Assembly (NCBI GenBank): GCA_024280335.1
Contig: JAJRQI010000066.1
Span: 1-46,074 of the forward strand
Direction of reading: 5' to 3'
From: Deltaproteobacteria bacterium
GTDB lineage: Bacteria; Desulfobacterota; Desulfuromonadia; Desulfuromonadales; Geopsychrobacteraceae
DNA: 46,074 nt
Positions 43,944-46,074 of this stretch are shown here, in pieces; the stretch's first letter is position 1; every line of letters begins with the position of its first letter. The notes below the pieces were generated by a model that was not told where the DNA came from, did not search any database, and worked only from the letters and a program-made list of their open reading frames with translations. The translations under genes were made by a program, and so were the position numbers.

Positions 43944-44573
43944 TCAAATTGCCTGCTGTTGAAATTTTGGCCCGGAAAAAACCCGCACGGGATTACCCCG
44001 CTCCAACTCGTTGTGCTGTGCCCAGCGATCCTTTTGGTTGCTTCTGTTCTGTTTACTTTGCTCTTCTTCATGCAATTTGATCAACCGGGCAAAAGCCAGC
44101 TTTTTGTTCATCATCTGTGAACGCTCTTCTTGTGCAACAGCAGTTAAGCCACTAGAAATGTGAGTAGCTCGGACTGCTGTTTGGCTTTTATTAACATGCT
44201 GTCCACCAGGGCCAGAGGCACGCATCGCATCAAAACGGATCTCGGCAGTATGAAATTTTTGCTCATCTGGAAATGGAACGATCTCAACACCTACAAACCA
44301 ATTCTTTCTTTTATGCTTGGGGCGAAAAGGACTTTGTCCTATCCACTGGATGGTCCCTGCCCATTGACGGGTGAACTCTTCAGCATTCTTCCCTTCCAAG
44401 CTGACTAATGCCGATTTGAGTGTCCGTGGTTTATCTCCAGGGACCAACTCAAGAGTCTTTGCCTTAAGCCCAGAGGCAGTTGCCTCATCAATGATATTGC
44501 TTAGTGTCCTTGAAACAACCCAACAACACTCCGCTGGACCACGGCCTGATGATATTTGCAACCATATCGTCAT
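43944..44573 (-). CDS. prfH: Peptide chain release factor homologue PrfH
   Basis: 209-aa relative of release factor domain 3, carrying the peptidyl-hydrolysis motif in S-G-P-G-G-Q-H-V-N-K-S near residue 120. It lacks the stop-codon recognition domain of RF1/RF2, so it is expected to release stalled peptides rather than decode stops. The basic C-terminal tail (K-Q-N-R-S-N-Q-K-D-R-W) is typical of ribosome-binding factors. Its ATG at 44573 overlaps the rtcB stop, so it is translationally coupled. PrfH paired with RtcB2 is known to rescue ribosomes with cleaved decoding-centre RNA; the same is likely here. Confidence 0.93.
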   Translation of the reverse strand: MTIWLQISSGRGPAECCWVVSRTLSNIIDEATASGLKAKTLELVPGDKPRTLKSALVSLEGKNAEEFTRQWAGTIQWIGQSPFRPKHKRKNWFVGVEIVPFPDEQKFHTAEIRFDAMRASGPGGQHVNKSQTAVRATHISSGLTAVAQEERSQMMNKKLAFARLIKLHEEEQSKQNRSNQKDRWAQHNELERGNPVRVFSGPKFQQQAI

Positions 44574-45691
44574 GTCTGTTTTCTCAACTTATACGTTATG
44601 ATTGGGCGCATTGACGCGACAAGATGTATCATTCCGGCCTCGACCATATCCCTTACCACTACCTCGATGTTCTTATATGCCTGAGGCGCTTCTTCATAAA
44701 GAAGCTTTTTGTCTTCACAAATTACCCGACCTCCTAAGTCCGTATGAGTAAGATCGGCTGCGCTATAGCGCCTCTCCAATCTTTGCTTCACGTCGGACCT
44801 TTTCCATTTACGCCCAGCACCATGGGCTAATGAGTATGCATGCTCTTGCCCCTTACTCGTGGGCACGACAAGGTAACTCAGTGTTGCCCTCGACCCTGGA
44901 ATGACCACAGCTCCGGCGTCAGATGGAGCAGCGCCTTTTCGATGGAGCCAAAGAGACTGATCGTTATGCGAGACTCTGGTAAGAATGTTGTGCGGTTGAT
45001 CAAGGATGGTTCGAAAGTCCGTTCCAAGAGAAGATAGGAATCGATTAGCGATCAAGAACCGGTTAGCTTTTGCCCAACGTACTGCGTGCTCGTGACGGTC
45101 GAGGTAGTTACGAGCCTCATCAGAGTCTTCCTCCAAAAATCCATCTCGATGTTTGTCGATATGGGACCGTAGAATGGATTCGCCCAATCCTCGCGAGCCA
45201 CTATGAACAAGAAGCTGAAGGCATCTTTGATCTATCCCTATCGAATCGAAGGCATCCTGATTGAAGATGGTTGCAACTTTCTGAAGTTCGGCAAAATGAT
45301 TGCCGCCGCCAATTGTCCCGAGAGCCGCATCATACTCTGTCGGCTCAATATTGAATTGCCGGGTGAATGCTCCAGTGTCTCCTTCCCAAGGCCGTTCCAA
45401 TCCCCCAAGCTTTTTTGTCCACTTGTCGAGCTTAACCTTGTTCTGACGCAGATCCGTCTGAAAAAACCCCATACCACAGCCGATATCATTTCCAATCAGG
45501 TATGGATAGAATAAACGTTCCGTTAGGAAGGCGGCTCCGATAGGGTTACCTTTCCCCGGGTGTAAATCAGGTAGCCCTACCGCCACTCGCATCCCTGGTA
45601 GTTCGGCTGTTTTTTCAAGTTGCCTAACGGCTTCCCCTTCAAGCCAATTCCTCTTTGAGGAAATCACGCGTATTAATACATTTGAACTCAA
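44570..45691 (-). CDS. rtcB: RNA ligase RtcB (RtcB2 type, paired with PrfH)
   Basis: 373-aa GTP- and Mn-dependent ligase that joins 2',3'-cyclic phosphate (or 3'-phosphate) and 5'-OH RNA ends. Motifs: P-D-L-H-P-G-K-G near residue 41, N-D-I-G-C-G-M-G near residue 68, G-G-G-N-H-F-A-E near residue 128, H-S-G-S-R-G-L-G near residue 163, P-G-S-R-A-T-L-S-Y and A-H-G-A-G-R-K with the guanylylated His near residue 290. It is shorter than E. coli RtcB (408 aa), as in PrfH-linked homologues. The start is TTG 45691 with a GAGAGAGA site; no ATG gives a better N terminus. No archease or RtcR gene is seen. Its G+C is lower than in the hut genes, suggesting separate acquisition. Confidence 0.92.
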   Translation of the reverse strand: MSSNVLIRVISSKRNWLEGEAVRQLEKTAELPGMRVAVGLPDLHPGKGNPIGAAFLTERLFYPYLIGNDIGCGMGFFQTDLRQNKVKLDKWTKKLGGLERPWEGDTGAFTRQFNIEPTEYDAALGTIGGGNHFAELQKVATIFNQDAFDSIGIDQRCLQLLVHSGSRGLGESILRSHIDKHRDGFLEEDSDEARNYLDRHEHAVRWAKANRFLIANRFLSSLGTDFRTILDQPHNILTRVSHNDQSLWLHRKGAAPSDAGAVVIPGSRATLSYLVVPTSKGQEHAYSLAHGAGRKWKRSDVKQRLERRYSAADLTHTDLGGRVICEDKKLLYEEAPQAYKNIEVVVRDMVEAGMIHLVASMRPIITYKLRKQT

Positions 45692-45864
45692 TATTTCTCT
45701 CTCTCAGAAAATGGCCGCTCCGTTTTGAACCGAAAGGATTCCATACCTTGACGACAGAAAGCGTCTTGTTTCTACTCAACCTGAAAAAAACCCGCCCGCA
45801 CGACGCAATATGTCTCTCGGATGTTTTAACTTATTAAAGTTACCGTAATCAAGGAGCGAAGTTT

Positions 45865-45939
45865 ATGTTTGAGCTACAAGAGCAGCAGCCAATTATGATC
45901 AAGGCGATTGGTGTCGGTGGCGGTGGATGCAATGTGATG
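45865..45939 (+). pseudogene. 5' end of an FtsZ-like gene, disrupted by an IS3-family element
   Basis: ATG 45865 has AAGGAG eight bases upstream. It encodes M-F-E-L-Q-E-Q-Q-P-I-M-I-K-A-I-G-V-G-G-G-G-C-N-V-M, the start of FtsZ: an M-F-E N terminus, then the first GTP-binding strand and glycine-rich G-V-G-G-G-G loop. The homology ends at codon 25, where the insertion-sequence end begins; the frame then reads through to a TAG at 46015. The remainder may lie beyond the element outside the window. Since FtsZ is normally essential, this is probably a second or divergent copy. Its own promoter region (45692-45864) carries no clear -35/-10 that I can defend. Confidence 0.7.
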
Positions 45940-46074
45940 TGTCAACACTTTTCCGGACACAAGATTACGCAGCTTCTTGCATCATCTCAAAGACCAGCGG
46001 GGCCTCATATCTGTTAGAAGAATGCAGCCGCTGGCGATTGTAGAATACTTCGATGTACTCGAATATTGTAGCCC
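45938..46074 (-). mobile_element. IS3-family insertion sequence, one end (runs off the window)
   Basis: The terminus is at about 45938-45940, reading TGTCAACACTTTTCCGGACA inward, followed by the 3' end of an IS3-type transposase on the minus strand. The exact boundary and target duplication cannot be set from one end. Confidence 0.8.
45965..46074 (-). CDS. IS3-family transposase (OrfB), C-terminal end, partial
   Basis: The last 35 codons of a DDE (rve) transposase, truncated by the window edge. It reads A-T-I-F-E-Y-I-E-V-F-Y-N-R-Q-R-L-H-S-S-N, then R-Y-E-A-P-L-V-F-E-M-M-Q-E-A-A and a TAA at 45965-45967. The F-x-Y-I-E-x-F-Y-N-x-x-R-x-H-S block is the C-terminal signature of IS3-type OrfB. Catalytic DDE residues lie outside the window. 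It is transcribed opposite to the FtsZ-like gene it interrupts. Confidence 0.88.
   Translation of the reverse strand, partial: ATIFEYIEVFYNRQRLHSSNRYEAPLVFEMMQEAA

Overview
The window looks like a chromosomal segment of an anaerobic delta-type proteobacterium, most likely in the Desulfuromonadales (Geobacter, Desulfuromonas or Pelobacter relatives). This is inferred from gene content, not from a marker gene. The grounds are outer-membrane porins, a methylmalonyl-CoA module with MeaB, a cytoplasmic group 3-type NiFe hydrogenase with hyp genes, sigma54 regulators, TatA, PilT, a DksA-like protein and many extragenic palindromic repeats. No tRNA, rRNA or CRISPR array was seen.

Layout. (1) 1-9.4 kb is a cell-envelope region. 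It has two large beta-barrel porins, two secreted proteins with FG-GAP/VCBS-like Asp-rich repeats, a short paralogue holding only their N-terminal domain, and three tiny paralogous lipoproteins (46-48 aa) sharing an R-V-K-C-P-x-C-G core. (2) 9.7-14.9 kb has a thioredoxin-like secreted protein, then methylmalonyl-CoA epimerase, MeaB, methylmalonyl-CoA mutase and an XRE-cupin regulator, all on the minus strand. (3) 15.1-18.2 kb has a lipoprotein and CIRCE-controlled groES-groEL, with a 149-bp mobile-looking repeat between the two chaperonin genes. (4) 18.4-22.2 kb has a PP-loop sulfurtransferase-like gene, pilT, moaA and tatA. (5) 22.4-31.6 kb is a hydrogenase locus. The minus strand carries an NtrC-type regulator, a fused iron-sulfur/flavin electron-transfer subunit, and the small and large NiFe subunits. 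The plus strand carries hypA-B-C-D-E; hypF is not in the window. (6) 32-37.3 kb has a small GPERR-motif protein, a GAF sensor histidine kinase split by an in-frame stop, a DksA/TraR protein, a PH-like membrane protein, moaC and radA. (7) 37.4-43.8 kb is a complete histidine-utilisation cluster: hutC divergent from hutI-hutG-hutU-hutH, with an operator in the intergenic region. (8) 43.9-46 kb has an rtcB-prfH RNA-repair/ribosome-rescue pair, then the start of an FtsZ-like gene broken after about 25 codons by an IS3-family element that runs off the window.

How the genes work together. The hyp genes build the NiFe(CN)2CO centre of the hydrogenase encoded beside them. Mce, Mcm and MeaB interconvert succinyl-CoA and methylmalonyl-CoA and protect the B12 enzyme. 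The hut genes degrade histidine to glutamate under HutC. MoaA and MoaC, encoded 14 kb apart, make the first molybdopterin intermediate.

The most distinctive features are the repeated envelope module (porin, FG-GAP protein, mini-lipoprotein) with sigma54-type promoters in front of two members, the HydB-HydG fusion, and at least four families of palindromic or terminal-inverted-repeat elements. The repeats fill intergenic gaps tightly and several overlap the stop codons of neighbouring genes.
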